From positions 18,174,758 through 18,238,757 of the forward strand of contig NC_081545.1 of the NCBI RefSeq assembly GCF_901000735.1: DNA of 64,000 bases, read 5' to 3'. This stretch comes from Corylus avellana. Lineage: Eukaryota > Streptophyta > Magnoliopsida > Fagales > Betulaceae. Positions 11,198-23,407 of the stretch are shown piece by piece; within the stretch, counting starts at the first letter, position 1; every line of letters begins with the position of its first letter. A model generated the notes under the pieces. That model ran no database searches, was not told the DNA's origin, and worked only from the letters and a program-made list of their open reading frames with translations. A program made the translations under genes and the position numbers.

Positions 11198-12578
11198 CAG
11201 CAATTAATCTCTTGATGTTTTGTTTCCACGGGGAAAAAAAAAATAGTGCTGTTAGCTTTTGTTGACAGGTGTTTTGGTGTTTAAGTTTGGAGGATGCCCT
11301 ACCCCTTTTCACACCATGATGTTTCCTTATTTCCAGTAATGTATTTCTATACTACACATTGAGGGAAATGTGTAATTCAAGTTTGGAGATATGAAAGAAC
11401 ACTTTGTCTGTTTATTTTTATTCTAATTTGTTTATTTTTTCTTATTGTTTATTTTAGTTCTGATTTGTTTATTTTTATTTGTCATTTTGTGTTAAAAAAA
11501 AAAAAAATGTTATGTTTTTGTCAAGTTTAAGTTAAACTGTGACTGTGGTTTACATTTCATTAGCTTGCTTAAAGGGTTGAACACATCATTATGTCATTAG
11601 GAATCTGAGTCCTTTGAGTTCTTTTTGGGTAAAAGAGATTTCACTTGTTTTGAGATAAATTTTTATGAGCACATTAGCATGTTTTCAGTGAGGTATGATG
11701 TTTGAGCTTAAGCTTGTTCTCTTTGAGATTTGTTGGATGACCTATTGATGAATAACCATTGGCTTACAAGATAAAAAGTAAATAAATAAGAGAAGGAAAA
11801 AGAAAAAAAAGATCATGTTGAGTTTTCCGCTGAGTAGCCAAACCTTTTGTCACATTAAACATTGAGTGTTCGTGTCAAAAGGTGTGAAGTTCAATGTTGA
11901 TTTATGATATGGCTAATTGGACTTCGTAGCTTTTTTTACTTAAGTTAATAAGCGCTTATGGATGTTCTACATCTAGTGCCCTAAAGCCACCTGGCTTGCG
12001 AGTCATCGGCCTAACGCTTGTTACATATGTCAATTAGAAAGCTTAAGGAAGTTAGACATTGCAGAGCCTGAAAAAAAACAAAAAACAAAAAACAAAAGAA
12101 AAAAAAAATTGCATATCTTGCCTTAGTTGTTTCATTTGATAGAGATTTTTACAAATTTCATGGACCTTGTCTTGAGTTTAAACTGAAAGCTTCATGATTA
12201 TATGCTAATTACACTTTACACTTTTCAGAACATATGAGGTCTCAATTGTCCAGTTATGAGTGATTTGATTATGGATTTCCTTTTTGACTATGATGATGGT
12301 GTTTGTCTTTTTAAGTTTGCTCATAAATAAGAACCATGGTTTATGTGAAATTTCTTTCTTGTTAACAACATAGTGCTACAATGTTTGTGGGTATCATTCC
12401 TGTTAAGCCCTCTCAAGACTTCACTCGTCCACTAGGGATGCCTAAGGGTTTAAAAGGCTTATTCCATATACTAAATACAATCGTCTTTCCCACGAAAGAG
12501 GATTTATGTTTCTTGCTTTCATTTTATTTTTCGTTTTGTTTTGCTAAGGGACTAGCAAAATGTAAGTTTGGGGGTGCA
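11198..12578 (+). mobile_element. LTR-element internal region, copy 1
   Basis: About 1.38 kb closely match 14322-15713. No gag or pol is readable. It ends in the purine-rich stretch GTAAGTTTGGGGGTGCA directly before the next LTR, which fits a polypurine tract. A 66-codon open frame at 12381-12581 has a counterpart at 15516-15716. Because it overlaps the polypurine tract I regard it as chance conservation inside the repeat. Confidence 0.7.
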
Positions 12579-13983
12579 TGATAAGTGCCAAATATCGCAT
12601 ATTTGGACCCCTTTATTTAAATTAGTTAATCCTTTAGCTGTGTCGTTATTTAATATTTTGTGTTAGTTTTGTGTTTTTAGTGTTTTGTAGGTCATTGAAG
12701 AAAAACTACAACTTTAAAAGAAAAAATGCAAAGTTTGAAAGAAAGCATACTTTGAGAAGACCTAGATGATGTGGTCAAGTTTAACCAAATCCAAGAAAAA
12801 GGTTAAATCGGATTAAAGATCAAATTTGATTAAATTTCAGATTTGATAAGATTTCAGATTGGATTCAAATTCAAATTCTGCACACATCTCAGTATTTTGA
12901 CCATAACTTTCCGCTCAAATATCGGGTTGAAGTGATTCACATGGCAATGGAAAGTTAACTCAAAATACTATAGTTCATTGTGAAATATAATTTTCCTAAT
13001 TCGGATGGTTACTATGCCAAAATCTCCCCGTAATAAAAGGACACAAATTTGGATGAATTCTATTCTGATTTCAAACTTCTATTTTGACTGAGAGACAGAC
13101 CTCCGAATTATCTCGGTCTAATAGGGCTTCTGGGACTTCCCTAAGCCTATAAATAGACTTCTTCGCATTCAAGGAAAGATATAGAATTCCAGAGAGCAAA
13201 AGTCTACAGTTTTTTTCTCTTTTTAATTTAGGTTTTCTTTATATTTAGGTTTTATTTTTATGTGGAGCTAAATTCCCAACTAAGGTTGCGGATGAAGCCT
13301 CACCGATGAAGAACATCAATACTTTCAAGTAAGTCTTTATTTGTCTGATTTTATTGGGTTTAATATTTCAGTTGTTTTACTTCTTTTCAATGTGTGGAGT
13401 GATTCTTGGATATCTTTTGCGATTCAAGGATACACTTGATGATTTAAGATAATTTCACATAATTGATTGCTTGATTTTATTTGCCTAAATAATTGGATAT
13501 CTCTTGTGATTTATTCTACGGATACATTTTGTGTTTCAATTAAGATTGAATATCTTTTGTGATTTACAGATACATTTGATGATTTAATTGATATTGGATT
13601 CCTCTTGTGATTTGTGCAATGAATGGATACATGAGATGGTTTTGATTAATTGTTTGAGGCATAGTAAAACATATCTAAGATTTTAATTGTGAGAACTTCA
13701 GATTAATATTGATAAAAATGGAAGTATGTTGTTATGATTCGATGAGTGTGAATTCCCAAACCTTAGTATTTTATCTCTTAATTTATTTTAATTAGTTTAT
13801 GTTTATCTTTTAATTTTTAAAACCAAAACTCAAAACCCTTTTGGAATAGGTTAAGATTTAATTAGTTTAGATTTAAATTGCTCTTTCAAAAGTACAATTC
13901 TCTGTGGGTTTGACCTCGCACTTGCAATCCATTATATTGCAAACAATTCGTGTACTTGTGAGTATATTAAAATTTGCACAACA
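12579..13983 (+). mobile_element. LTR, middle copy (1405 bp)
   Basis: It begins TGATAAGTGCC and ends TTTGCACAACA. A TATA box (TATAAATA, 13148-13155) sets the plus orientation. Internal phrases such as GGATATCTTTTGCGATTCAA recur several times in the 3' half. It matches the LTR at 15714-17116 over its full length with scattered substitutions. Confidence 0.85.
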
Positions 13984-15713
13984 AGACACATAAAAAACCC
14001 AATACTTTATCGCCTGAATGTCTCAAAGAGCCATCTTATGTGAAGATACTCAAGGATTTGTGCACACAAGCATGCAAATCTAGGAACCACTTTCCTAAAA
14101 AGATCATTCGAAGCAAGCAATTATACATAAGATGGCGAAACATCCTTCCAGAAGGGTATAAAGTTTTGAAGAAGAAGGGGTGGAAGGGATTGGTTGGACA
14201 TCTGCATGATAGGGAGAAAGTGCTGTAAAGTTTTCTCCTCCAGTTTATTTTCTACACTTCACTCCACAAATTCTTTCTTTCCTTTTTCATTATATTGCAT
14301 TTCTTTTTATTTGTTTTTGTTTCTAATAGCAATTAATCTCTTGATGTTTTGTTTTTGTGGAAAAAAAAAATCGTGCTGTTAGTTTTTGCTGACTGGTGTT
14401 TTGGTGTTTGAGTTTGGAGGATGCCCTGCCTCCTTTTCACACCTTGATGTTTCCTTACTTCCGATAATGTATTTCTATACTACACATTGAGGGCAATGTG
14501 TAATTCATGTTTGGGGATATGGAAGAACACTTTGTCTGTTTATTTTTATTCTAATTTGTTTATTTTTTCTTATTGTTTATTTTTTTTCTTATTTGTTATT
14601 CTGTGTTTTAAAAAAAAAATTATGCTACGTTTTTGTCAAGTTTGAGTTAAACTGTGACTCTGGTTTACATTTCATTAGCTTGCTTAAAGGGTTGAACACA
14701 TCATTATGTCATTAGGAGTCTGAGTCCTTTGACTTATTTTTGGGTAAAAGAGATTCACTTGTTTTGAAATAAGTTTTTATGAGCACATTAGCATGTTTTC
14801 TGTGAGGTATGATGTTTGAGCTTAAGCTTGATCTCTTTGAGATTTATTGGATAACCTATTGATGAATAACCATTGGCTTGCAAGATAAAAAAAATAAATA
14901 CATAAAGAAGGAAAAAGAAAAGAAAGATCATGTTGATTTTTCCGTTGAGTAACAGGACATCTTGCCTCATTAAGCATTGAGTGTTCGCGTCAAAAGGTGT
15001 GACGTTCAGTATGGATTTATGATATGGCTAATCTGACTTCGTACCATTTTTTACTTAAGTTAATAAGCTCTTAGGGATGTGCAACATCTAGTGCCCTAAA
15101 GCCACCTGGCTTGCAAGTCATTAGCCTAACACTTGTTACATTGGTCAATTAGAAAGCTTAAGGGAGTTAGATATTGAAGAGCCTGTAAAAAATAAAATTA
15201 AAAAAAATTACAAATAAATAAAAATAAAAAAAGCAAAAAAAATTTGCATATCTTGCCTTAATTGTTTCATTCGATAGAGATTTTTACAAATTTTATGGAC
15301 CTTGTCTTGAGTTTAAACTGAAAGCTTCATGATTGTATGCAAATTACACTTCACACTTTTCAGAATATATGAGGTCTCAATTGTCCATTTATGAGTGATT
15401 TGATTATGAATTTCCTTTTTCATTGTGATGATAGTGTTTGTCTTTTTAAGTTTGCTTATAAATAAAAACCATAATTTATGTGGAATTTCTTTCTTGTTAA
15501 CAACATAGTGCTACAATGTTTGTGGGTATCATTTCTGTTAAGCCCTCACGAGGTTTCACTCGTCTACTAGGAATGCCTATGGGTTTAAAAGGCTTATTGC
15601 ATATGCTAAATGTAATCGTCTCTCCCACAAAAGAGGATTTATTTTTCTTGCTTTCATTTTATTTTTTGCTTTGTTTTGCTAAGGGACTAGCAAAATGTAA
15701 GTTTGAGGGTGTT
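13984..15713 (+). mobile_element. LTR-element internal region, copy 2 (non-autonomous)
   Basis: The first 340 bp are unique to this copy. They contain an 84-codon frame (13974-14228) with YVKILKDLCT and IRWRNILPEGYKVLKK. YVKFLKDLCT-like strings occur in gypsy gag-pol polyproteins, so this may be a gag scrap. The remainder matches 11198-12578. With 12579-13983 and 15714-17116 it forms one 4.5-kb element too short to encode pol, that is, a LARD-like non-autonomous LTR retrotransposon. Confidence 0.65.
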
Positions 15714-17116
15714 TGATAAGTGTCAAATATTGCATATTTAGACCCCTTTATTTACATTAGTTAATCATTTAGCTGTGTCGTTATTTAATATTTTGTGTTA
15801 GTTTTGTGTTTTTAGTGTTTTGTAGGTCATTGAAGAAAAACTACAGCTTTAAAGGAAAAAATGCAAAGTTTGAAAGAAAGCATACTTTGAGAAGACTTAG
15901 ATAATGTGGTTAAGTTTAACCAAATCCAAGAAAAAGGTTAAACCGGATTAAAGATCAGATTTGATTAAATTTCAGATTGGATAAGATTTCGGATTGGATT
16001 CAAATTTAGATTCTGCACACATCTCAATATTTTGACCATAACTTTCCACTCAAATATCGGGTTGAAGTGATTCAAGTAGCATTGGAAAGCAAACTCAAAA
16101 TACTATAGTTCATTTTGAAATATAATTTTCCTAATTCAGATGGTTACTATGCCAAAATCGCCCCACAATAAAATGACACAAATCTTGACGAATCCTATTC
16201 CGATTTCAGACTTCTATTTTGACTGGGAAACAGACCTCTGAATTATCTCGATTTGATAGGGCTTCTAGGACTTCCCAAAGCCTATAAATAGACTTCTTTG
16301 CATTTAAGAACAGATATAGAATTCCAGAGAACAAAATTCTACAGTTTTTCTCTTTTTAGTTTAGGTTTTCTTTAGATTTAGGTTTTATTTTTATGTGGAG
16401 CTAAATTCCCAACTAAGGTTGGGGATGAAGCCTCACCGATGAAGAACATCATTACTTTCTTGTAAATCTTTATTTATTTGATTTTATTGGGTTTAATATT
16501 TCAGTTGTTTTACTTCTTTTCAATGTGTGTAGTGATTATTGGATATCTTTTGTGATTCAATGATACACTTGATGATTTAAGATAATTTCACATAATTGAT
16601 TGGTTGATTTTATTTGCCTAAATAATTGGATATCCCTTGTGATTTATTCTACGGATACATTTGGTGTTTTAATTAAGATTGGATATCTTTTGTGATTTAC
16701 GGATCCATCTGATGATTTAATTGATATTAGATTCCTCATTTGATTTGTGCAATGAATGAATACATGGGATGATTTTGATTAATTGTTTGAAATATAGTAA
16801 AACATATCTAAGATTTTAATTGTGAGAACTTCAAATTAATATTGATAACTATGGAAGTATATTGTTATGATTCGGTGAGTGTGAATTTCAAAACCTTAGT
16901 ATTTTATCTCTTAGTTTAGTTTATTTAGTTTATGTTTGTCTTTAAATTTTTTAAACCAAAATTCAAAACCCTTTTGAAACTAGGTTAGGATTTAATTAGT
17001 TTAGATTTAAATTGCTCTTTCAAAAATACAATTCTCTGTGAGTTCGACCTCGCACTTGCAATTCATTATATTGCAAACGATTCGTGCACTTGTGAGTTAA
17101 ATAAATTTGCAGAACA
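15714..17116 (+). mobile_element. LTR, third copy (1403 bp)
   Basis: It begins TGATAAGTGTC and ends TTTGCAGAACA, with a TATA box at 16283-16290. The right flank (ACTAA) does not match the left flank of the array (ATTAG), so no target duplication supports a single clean insertion. Confidence 0.85.
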
Positions 17117-19595
17117 ACTAACATGGCATTTGCAAATCTCAAGCACAAACCATCAAGTCTATAAACCTAGAACCACAAGTTGTGAAAGAACAATTGCAAA
17201 AACTCAACACACAATCAAAAGGGCAATTGTCATCAATTTCACATATTATGGGAATATGTAATGGGAGAAGCAAGAAACAAATAAACATGTTATCAAGACA
17301 CGTTGCATGTGAAAAATCCATTTTCAAAACGACCCAAACATGTTAAAGTATGGAAGATCCACAATTATAAACTGTGAACCCAACATTCTCCTAAAAAACA
17401 AATCCAAAGAGGAATATCAAATGTGCGAGACAAGACATTGAAATGCCAATCGTAGATCTAAAACATATGAGCATGTGAATCGAGGGGCTCAAAACATTTA
17501 AAAACAAACGACACATGAAGCCCAAAAAAATGAAAATGAATAACCAAAAGTTTATCCAAATTTCAACAATCATAAACACAGGGATAACAAGCATACAATA
17601 GACAAGAAGGATAAAACAAGCGGCATGCAAAGACACAACATACTACAATCACAAAGAAATTTATTCACCTAAGCAAAGGTGATGCACAAACATATACGAT
17701 TGCAAGTGTGTGAACAAAAAGACTAAGGTTAACACAACCTTTACCCTTTTTTGGATTGAGCTTCTTGGAGGGAAACATAGCTCAGTCACTGCCAGTCACA
17801 AATCTCTTATTAAATGCAACTTCAACTTTAAAAAGGAGCCATAAAAGATATATGGCCAATACCTACTTTTGCTCTTTGGTAGAAGTCTGGGGGGGAAGGA
17901 AAAGACGACATTCCTGCAAATAACTAAGTAAATACAAACCAGACAACCTAAGAGCAACCAAATTAACAATCACAATTCAACCTAGCACAGGAAAGTGAGG
18001 GACCTAACCAACAATCACCTTTAAGAGGGAAATCCAAAACAGAAAAGTATGCACACTAAGATTCTAGATAGCATAATATGATTGAAAACATAACCAAGAT
18101 CCTATATGCAAGCACACACAATCAACAAAAAGGTTTTGAAACAAGAACACAAATTTTGTTGAGACAAAGATTGAGGAAAAGCACATCTCAATCATGTATT
18201 GAAAAATAACATACTTGGTTTTTAGGAAAACGGATACTCCTTTCAAAACAACACAAGAACATACTTGTGATAATCATATGAATGAGAACACCAATTTCAG
18301 TCAAAGTGTATACCAACATGTACAAGAATCACACAAGACATATATCTTTAAGAAGAACCAAACATCAGATCAGAGACTAAACAGAAAATCCCTTGGGAGA
18401 GAGAGCTTGAGTGAAGCAATACAAATTTCAAAAAAGAAAACAAAGTGTCAGGAAACAATCCTCTTCACCTATTCTTTTTTTTCTTTTTTCTTTTTTCTTT
18501 TTAAAAAAAGCTCAAATACTCTCACCTAATCAACATGAGCACTCACAACAAACACTTATTAAAACATGAGAGAAACTATCTTATCAAAACTAACATAAAC
18601 TTTAGTTTAGTCCAAGTATGAACAAACATGATGGTTTGTCAAAAACATGCTTATGCCAATGATACAAATGAACATGCTAAAACATGTCATAGTGAAGTGT
18701 GTGAACCAATTCACAAGAGAGGGCATAAGTCACATATGCATAGAGCAATCACATCTCATAAGAAAAATGGCAACTCTTAATGCAAAAGTCAAACCCTTTT
18801 CCTCAACTTTAATAAAAAATCATACACACATTCCTCTTCAATTGTCTAAGAGAATTTATACAAGTTAAATCCCGTGGGTGTTTCACATTTTTCCACAATG
18901 ATTATGACACTAGTTCTTTCTATAAGGATTTCAAAAGCAAATTTATAAGAATATGTTTAGTCACAATTTTGCTTCTTTGATCATATTTTGCTTGTCATTG
19001 AAAGAGGTGATGCCATGAACAACGAAGTCTTGAGGTTGACTTGCGAGGTCAATTTGCACAAGGAAAACCAAAAATAATCATAAGAGTTTTTGCCCAGTAC
19101 ATGTGAAATCCCTCAAAACTTATGAAAACAATGTGTATAAATATGACAATGCTTCGAATGAATATAAGCATCAAAGCACACACACAAACACTCAAACCAT
19201 TGTATAAGACAACTTCAATAACCAATATAACACATGTTAGTAATAATGAGAGATTCATAAAGAGCACAATAAGTGTTTGAAGAAAGTGCTCAACAAGATT
19301 AAGGGAGAGAGCACTCCCAAGGAAAGGCACACAACATCAAAAAACTTAAAACCCCACCAAGAGAAAAACTCATAAAAACAAGGCATAAAAGTAAACAAAA
19401 TAAAAATACCCAAAACATGCACTAGAATGCAATAAGATAAGCAGCAAACCTTCTAGTCATGCTAAACAAAAATGGACAAATAAACCCCTTAAACATGGCT
19501 CTTAAATGAACCTTCCAAAGTGCAAAAAACTTCCAATGAAAATGAAAGAGGCACTTGGAACAGAGGTAGATTGTCCCAAAACAGTGGGGGTCATT
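17117..19595. other. Non-coding stretch between LTR array and LTR copy B
   Basis: A-rich sequence with no credible gene. By position it is internal sequence of the minus-strand copia-like element, interrupted by the LTR array. No reverse transcriptase, integrase or gag motif is visible in any frame. Confidence 0.4.
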
Positions 19596-21213
19596 TGAAA
19601 GAACAACGATGATTGTGCTCTAACCCCAAAATGCCAAATAAACAATAAAATGGAACTAAGCCATTCATCAAACACATACCATGCACAACGGAATTAAAAC
19701 AACCTTATATGCATAAGCGATTTATATAAAGAAAATAAATAGTTATGCTTAAGATTAAATCAACACAACAATAAAGAACATCCACACAACCACAACACAT
19801 AGTTTGTTGACGAAGTGGAAAACCCTAGAGTACCTCAAGGGAAAAACTACTCCGGGACAGCCAAACCCCAGAAATCACTATATAAAGATTCACAGTTACA
19901 AAATAGACAATACCCATACCCTTGAGCACCTCTAAACTTAGTAAGAACGACAAACCTCCCAGGTTGTCTCCATCGTGACCACCTTCATGGAGCACATCTC
20001 CTTACCAACCATTCGGTAGACTTCTTTGCAGTTGAGTGATGTGTCTAGTATGATTTGAAATCAAAAACAAAAACCCAAGTGGTGAAAAGCTTAAAACTTT
20101 TTCGGAAACTCCACTTGATACCAACAATGGTGAAGCATGAAAGAAAGCTTCACAACCATCAAGAGGGGGAAAGCAACAATGGCTTCCAACCCAATCCCCC
20201 TTGGATCAACATAGAGGGGTAATTCACCTTCTCTAGAGACTCTTCCTTATTATTTTTGTGCTTGGAGGTCTAACATACCCAATTGAGCATCATTTTCTCT
20301 ACATACAAAGAGAAAGGGCAAACTTGTCATAAGCTGAAAAAGTCATGTGGGGAACCAAAACTAGACCAGGTATTTTGGCTATAACTTCTTCATCCGAGCT
20401 CCAAATGATGCCAACTCAACGGCTATGGAAATATCTTTCCCAGATCTACAACTTTTTCTATAATGAGCATCTTCAAATTCAGACGTTTGCTAGGTCAAAA
20501 ATGGCTTTGAACATTCTTTAGAAACCGGCCGCATCCTAACGGGATTCAAACCCGTTTTGATAGGAATTGGGCAATGACTCCCTGTTTTCTCATCACATAT
20601 CCCGTTATTACACCCAAATGATGGGAATTTCATTCCCAAATGACCTAATCACTTCCAAGTGATGCCCAATGGATGTCTGGGTGATGTCCAGGTTCCGGAA
20701 CATTGTAGAACACTTTCGTAAACACATCCAATGATTTTCTAAGAGCAATGGGAAGATAAATCAAGGAAGAAAACCAAGATACTACAGAAATTGTACCTCA
20801 CATCTTGACATGCATCCAACGGAGACAAAAACCTTCTTCATGTCTTAACGGAAAAAGAACCGTGTCATGACATGGAGAGTAAAACCAAGTCAGCCTCGTT
20901 AAGAGTCCATCTACACGAGGCATCTAATGAGGAACCAAGGAGTTCCTTCTATAGATCCATCACATCCCCGTCTTGATGCCTGTCTGATGAGAAATCCAAG
21001 AGCTCTTCATTGTGTCCTATCATGAGCCCATCCTGACTTGTCATCTGTGCGCATGCCGAGAGCACTTCTCGCAGTCCCGTCACAAGCCCGTTATGGCGTC
21101 CCATCTAACGAGAAGGTAGAGCGCACTACCAAACATCCAATCTTTACCCTGACACTTGAGGAATAAAGGAAAATTAGAAACATCATTAAATAAAAGGTGA
21201 AATAAACCTAACA
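19596..21213 (-). mobile_element. Copia-like LTR, copy B
   Basis: In minus orientation it starts TGTTAGGTTTAT after a purine-rich tract (plus 21214-21226) and ends ATCGTTGTTCTTTCA. It shares with copy A the stretch around ATAAGCGATTTATATAA, the CTCAAGGGAAAAACT block and the end region, but is about 400 bp longer. Its left flank (ACAGTGGGGGTCAT) differs from that of copy A. Confidence 0.6.
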
Positions 21214-21376
21214 ATCTCCCTATTTGGCCATTTAATGACAAAACCCAAAACAACTCCAATCTGTAGCCCAACACATGGGAAAGGAATGGAAAATTACATA
21301 CACATGTTTTGATCATTGAATAAGGCCAATTACAAGCTAACATCATTGAACACACTTAAGACATGAGTCTAAACTG
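21214..21376 (-). mobile_element. Copia-like internal start, second copy
   Basis: It matches 9517-9660: CCATTTAATGACAAAACCCA, then CATTGAATAAGGCCAA. It shows that LTR copy B, like copy A, has internal sequence on its right. Confidence 0.6.
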
Positions 21377-21545
21377 ATCTCATATATTAGATTGAATATG
21401 AAAGAACAACAAGGATCGTGTTCTACCCCCAAATCAAATGCTTAAGCGATTTATATAAGGAAAATAAAACGCTATGCTTAAAAATAAACCAACACACAAA
21501 TAAAGAGCATTCACACAACTACAACACAAGATTTTGCTGATGAAG
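21377..21545 (-). mobile_element. LTR fragment C with duplicated ankyrin-gene flank
   Basis: It begins with the same 22 bp (from ATCTCATATA to GATTGAATA) that lie at 8279-8300. In the first location these encode NLIYEI of the ankyrin pseudogene. The first 147 bp of the LTR (TGAAAGAACAACAAGG...) follow, closer to copy A than to copy B, and then the match stops. Confidence 0.7.
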
Positions 21546-22005
21546 TGGGAGTTCTAAGTTTAGTCAACAAACATTTAGTAATCCCCCTTCAAACATTTGG
21601 TGTACAATGTACTATTAGCCAATGGTTCTAGGGTTGCAAATTGGACGTTTGGTGGTCCCCTGTCAAACGTTCGATTAAAACCAAAAGTGCTAAAATTTTA
21701 CTTCCAATGTACCTTAACGAACCGCGTAAACTTGCTAACCCTCCAACTAAGCTAAACACTATTTAGTAATTACTCGGGCCACTACAACTACACAACCTAT
21801 GAGCATCTCGTATAAATCACACACTTTCTATGTGGGTTACTAATATCTTCTCAATATGGGGCCAGGCCCGGAGTGTTACATTGACTACCCACTTTGTTAG
21901 AGTGCATTGACTACTCTTTTTTATGGTAATTTGAAGCTAAATGGTGGCGAGGAGGTCCTAGAAGCTCTTGGTGATATGCTCATGGATCTTGGAGTGGTAT
22001 GGTGG
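21546..22005 (-). mobile_element. Gypsy-type LTR fragments
   Basis: 21546-21793 ends CTAAGCTAAACACTATTTAG then GGGCCACTACA, closely like the right end of the solo LTR at 29093 (CTAAGCTACG...GGGTCACTACA). It therefore looks like the 5' part of a related minus-strand LTR cut by fragment C. At 21880-21890 GGCCCGGAGTGTTACA resembles another LTR terminus. No coding sequence is seen. Confidence 0.45.
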
Positions 22006-22010
22006 GGTGG
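22006..22010. repeat. Target-site duplication of solo gypsy LTR (left)
   Basis: GGTGG here matches GGTGG at 29094-29098, directly outside the two LTR termini. Confidence 0.85.
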
Positions 22011-23399
22011 TGTAACAACCCCGATTGGCAAATCAATTAATTAGTAATTGACCTCATAGTTCGTCTCTCAACCCTATCCCTCGTGGGACAAGACTCAGGG
22101 ATTTCAATCTTTCTCGTCGAAACGAGAAAATCTCAACGGAAGACTTTCGAAAACTATAGGAAGTAGAGAGTAGTAAATTTAATATCCACACAACATGCAC
22201 CAGAGTAAATATAAATCCCCATAATATAAAGATAACCATCAACGGAACCGGTCATCAGAACGTCATCAAAATAGGATTACAACCCATAACATAATATCAT
22301 AACATTGCTCCAACAAAAGATCAACAGATCAAATCCTAGATCTAAGCTTAAGTAGGGCTAACAAGATTAAAATCTCGATCATATCATCACGGGCAGTTCC
22401 TCCATCCTTCCACATAGGCTTCAACCAAAACGGGTCCATGTCTTCAAAAATGACCCGAATCAAGTCCTGTGCTATCACCCAAGTTGACTCCGACCGCATC
22501 CTCTTCTAGGATAGTTAAACCGCGTAGATATTCATAATGATGGAGGAAAACATAAATAAAAATGGGGGTAAGTCTTAGACTTAATGAATATTAACGCATA
22601 ATGTCCATGCCAATTTAGTAATGAACTTCATTTTCATAAAGCAAGAAACAGTTTCATGACAGTTTTATCAAGAATACGGTATAGATATATGATATATGCG
22701 TATGATATAGAGTGACAGTCATAGTTCAACAGTATGGTCAGTTCGACAGTTTCCATTCTCAGCAGGGTTGGTGCTGTCCTGAGGGACATGTAATACAATG
22801 TCAGTGCCCCAGCTATTGTATACTACCATACATAACACTAGCGGCACAACCGAGTCTGATCTCGGGTGACCCACACTGCTAATGATGTCCGTCCTATAGT
22901 AACCTAGCCATTTGGGAATGGCTGCACCACGTTACAAAACTATTAGATCCAAAGCCCCATAACACTCATACATTTTACTATAAAGCTAACATGTATAATA
23001 AGCCTATGGCCGTTATACCGCACGTACTGGTGTACCATATCATACGATGCAAATTATCTTGTCTGTATTTTACATGCATGCTTTTACAAGTCTCACTTTC
23101 TTAACATATTCAGCACAACGTTTTTCTCAAAAATGCTAGAGTTCATGTGCAGCAAGTATAAATCGCAAGAGTTGCAAATATGCATGTTTTTGGTACGCAA
23201 AATAGTTGTGCAGTGCACAAAAAATAACAATAAGCATTATGTGAGTTAAAACTCATCTGGGTCGTATAACGTCTCTGAGTATTCCGAATGATCCAGTTTC
23301 ACTAAATCTGTTGAAAACCTTCTATTAGTCCTATTTCTATCAAAACAACTCTAAAACAAGAAAATAGGAGCTATCGGATGGCTGGTTAAAATAAAGTCC

Positions 23400-23407
23400 C
23401 CTGTCGC
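23400..23407. repeat. 8-bp target-site duplication of hAT element (left)
   Basis: CCTGTCGC here is repeated exactly at 28266-28273, immediately outside the TAGGGC...GCCCTA ends. Eight bp is the hAT hallmark. Confidence 0.95.

Noticed and set aside
12381..15716. Pair of similar 66-codon frames (12381-12581 and 15516-15716) that look conserved
   Set aside because: Both lie in duplicated internal sequence of the LTR element and run over the polypurine tract into the LTR. Their similarity comes from the duplication, and no protein family fits.
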